DNA of 29,885 nt from Candidatus Magasanikbacteria bacterium GW2011_GWC2_45_8. GTDB taxonomy: Bacteria > Patescibacteriota > Patescibacteriia > Magasanikbacterales > UBA10146. The notes beneath the pieces are model-generated. The model did no database searches and had not been told where the DNA came from. It saw nothing but the letters and a program-made list of their open reading frames with translations. A program made the position numbers and the translations under genes. Of this stretch, positions 29,151-29,885 are shown piece after piece (the stretch's first letter is position 1; each line of letters begins with the position of its first letter). Location of the stretch: contig LCLH01000007.1 in the NCBI GenBank assembly GCA_001001925.1, positions 20,139 to 50,023 on the forward strand. The letters are read 5' to 3'.

Positions 29151-29159
29151 TGTGGATAA
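29151..29159 (+). promoter_or_regulatory. isolated consensus DnaA box
   Basis: TGTGGATAA, 16 bp upstream of the -35 of the surface-protein promoter. A single 9-mer; could be chance. Confidence 0.4.
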
Positions 29160-29174
29160 GTTTAGGTTTTCATC

Positions 29175-29203
29175 TTGCGGGAATCTTTAAAAAGTGCTAT
29201 AAT
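29175..29203 (+). promoter_or_regulatory. promoter of the surface-protein gene
   Basis: -35 TTGCGG (29175-29180), 17 bp, -10 TATAAT (29198-29203). A full Shine-Dalgarno AAGGAGG follows at 29235-29241, 4 bp before ATG 29246. Confidence 0.75.
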
Positions 29204-29245
29204 ACTTGTAGAAGCCCTAAATATATTTATTTTTAAGGAGGAATT

Positions 29246-29885
29246 ATGAACAAAGCATCAAAAGGATTAAAAAGTTTCTTAGGTCGAACAGCATTTTCAA
29301 CATTTTTATCCTTATTATTGTTTTTAGTTATTGTCCAGCCGTCTCGTGCTGGATTTTTTTCTGAATTAGGTTCAAATATTACAGGCAGTCTTTCACAAAT
29401 AGGTCAATATGTGGCAGACGGTATGGATGTAGTCAGCAATTCTGTGGTTTCCTTGGGCAAAAAGGTTTCAAACCTTGTTTCTCCAACAACAGAAAATCTC
29501 GCAACTCAAGAATCTGCTCAAAATATTCCAAAAATTACGATTCCTGAACCAACGGAAAATGCCGCTCCTCAGTTTAAAGCGGTAACTGCTCCACCAGTTC
29601 AGAATGTTCAACCTCCTGTTAGTACTGCCCCCTCTCCTTTATTAAAAACTCAAACAACTGCATCGGTAAAAACAGTAAAAAATCCTGTAATCAGCAAGCC
29701 GGCTAGTGAGGTTGTAATTTATACTAATAAATCAACCATAAAACAAGCGGAGGTACTTAAGAGTACTTCCTCGGGCTCCAGCTCTGCTTCTCTCCCCACC
29801 ACCCTCTCCCTCTCGGACCTTAAGGTAACCGGGATTGTTGATTTTACAGGAGCACAGCTTAAAGGCCTTCCTCCAACTGTTGTTA
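29246..29885 (+). CDS. N-terminal part of a large secreted surface protein (partial)
   Basis: 213 complete codons to the window end with no stop. Start ATG 29246 is fixed by AAGGAGG. Signal peptide: MNKASKGLKSFLGRTAFSTF, then a LSLLLFLVIV core and likely cleavage after PSRA. Next come a Ser/Gly/Val-rich helix-like stretch (about 36-77) and a long Pro/Thr/Ser/Gln/Asn-rich stalk (about 78-180). The last codons read LSDLKVTGIVDFTGAQLKG, resembling the repetitive beta segments of Patescibacterial adhesin- or fibre-like proteins (recalled, not searched). It is probably exported and attached to the surface for host or neighbour contact. Base usage changes to C-rich codons near 29765-29820. Confidence 0.8.
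   Translation, partial: MNKASKGLKSFLGRTAFSTFLSLLLFLVIVQPSRAGFFSELGSNITGSLSQIGQYVADGMDVVSNSVVSLGKKVSNLVSPTTENLATQESAQNIPKITIPEPTENAAPQFKAVTAPPVQNVQPPVSTAPSPLLKTQTTASVKTVKNPVISKPASEVVIYTNKSTIKQAEVLKSTSSGSSSASLPTTLSLSDLKVTGIVDFTGAQLKGLPPTVV

Noticed and set aside
1..29885. CRISPR array, prophage or insertion sequence
   Set aside because: No regularly spaced repeats, cas, integrase, transposase or phage structural genes were seen.
1..29885. UGA recoded to glycine as in some CPR lineages
   Set aside because: UGA ends several conserved proteins at the expected length (trxB, fba), and no conserved Gly positions are read from UGA.

Overview
The window looks like a chromosomal segment of a Patescibacteria (Candidate Phyla Radiation) bacterium, most likely a member of the Parcubacteria group. 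This placement rests on gene content and style only: compact genes; a tiny DUF5679-type zinc-ribbon protein; a transketolase split into two adjacent genes; a membrane pyrophosphatase; a 3D-domain protein; and, at the right edge, a proline-rich secreted surface protein. UGA acts as a stop codon (for example at the ends of trxB and fba), so the recoded Gracilibacteria/Absconditabacteria lineages are unlikely. No phage, insertion sequence or CRISPR array is visible.

Layout. 1-600: the 3' end of rmuC, then rpsT with its own promoter and terminator, then a perfect REP-like palindrome. 605-5250 (minus): tRNA-Cys, a frameshifted D-Ala-D-Ala carboxypeptidase gene, polA and holA. 5409-8640: a 3D-domain secreted protein and a class A penicillin-binding protein, divergently transcribed from back-to-back promoters. 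8687-12625: the replication-origin locus. dnaN and dnaA lie on the minus strand; rpmH, rnpA and yidD lie on the plus strand. The dnaA-dnaN gap carries about six DnaA-box-like sites and a DnaA-trio-like tract, so it is the best oriC candidate. The dnaA promoter carries a DnaA box inside its spacer.

12696-16609 (minus): a DUF167 protein, trigger factor, the zinc-ribbon protein and a K+-independent type H+-pyrophosphatase. 16835-18178 (plus): a membrane-anchored LysM/M23 peptidase. 18200-22177 (minus): comM, a frameshifted lspA, dksA, an apparent stand-alone structured RNA of about 300 nt with a consensus promoter and a hairpin terminator, a compact array of two palindromes around two inverted DnaA boxes, and endonuclease IV. 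22325-28996 (plus): carbon metabolism, namely rpiB-rpe, an unrecognised 194-residue protein, trxB, split transketolase, a PfkB-family sugar kinase and class II aldolase. 29035-29885: tRNA-Ala and the start of the surface protein.

How it fits together. The metabolic genes make a non-oxidative pentose-phosphate/lower glycolysis module without a visible transaldolase. The PfkB kinase next to the aldolase could replace it through sedoheptulose bisphosphate (inference). PBP1A, the carboxypeptidase, the LysM/M23 peptidase and the 3D protein are an envelope-building set. Promoters of the -35/-10 type with 16-18 bp spacers can be read ahead of nearly every transcription unit. Most have short leaders without a Shine-Dalgarno sequence; the unrecognised protein and the surface protein are clear exceptions.
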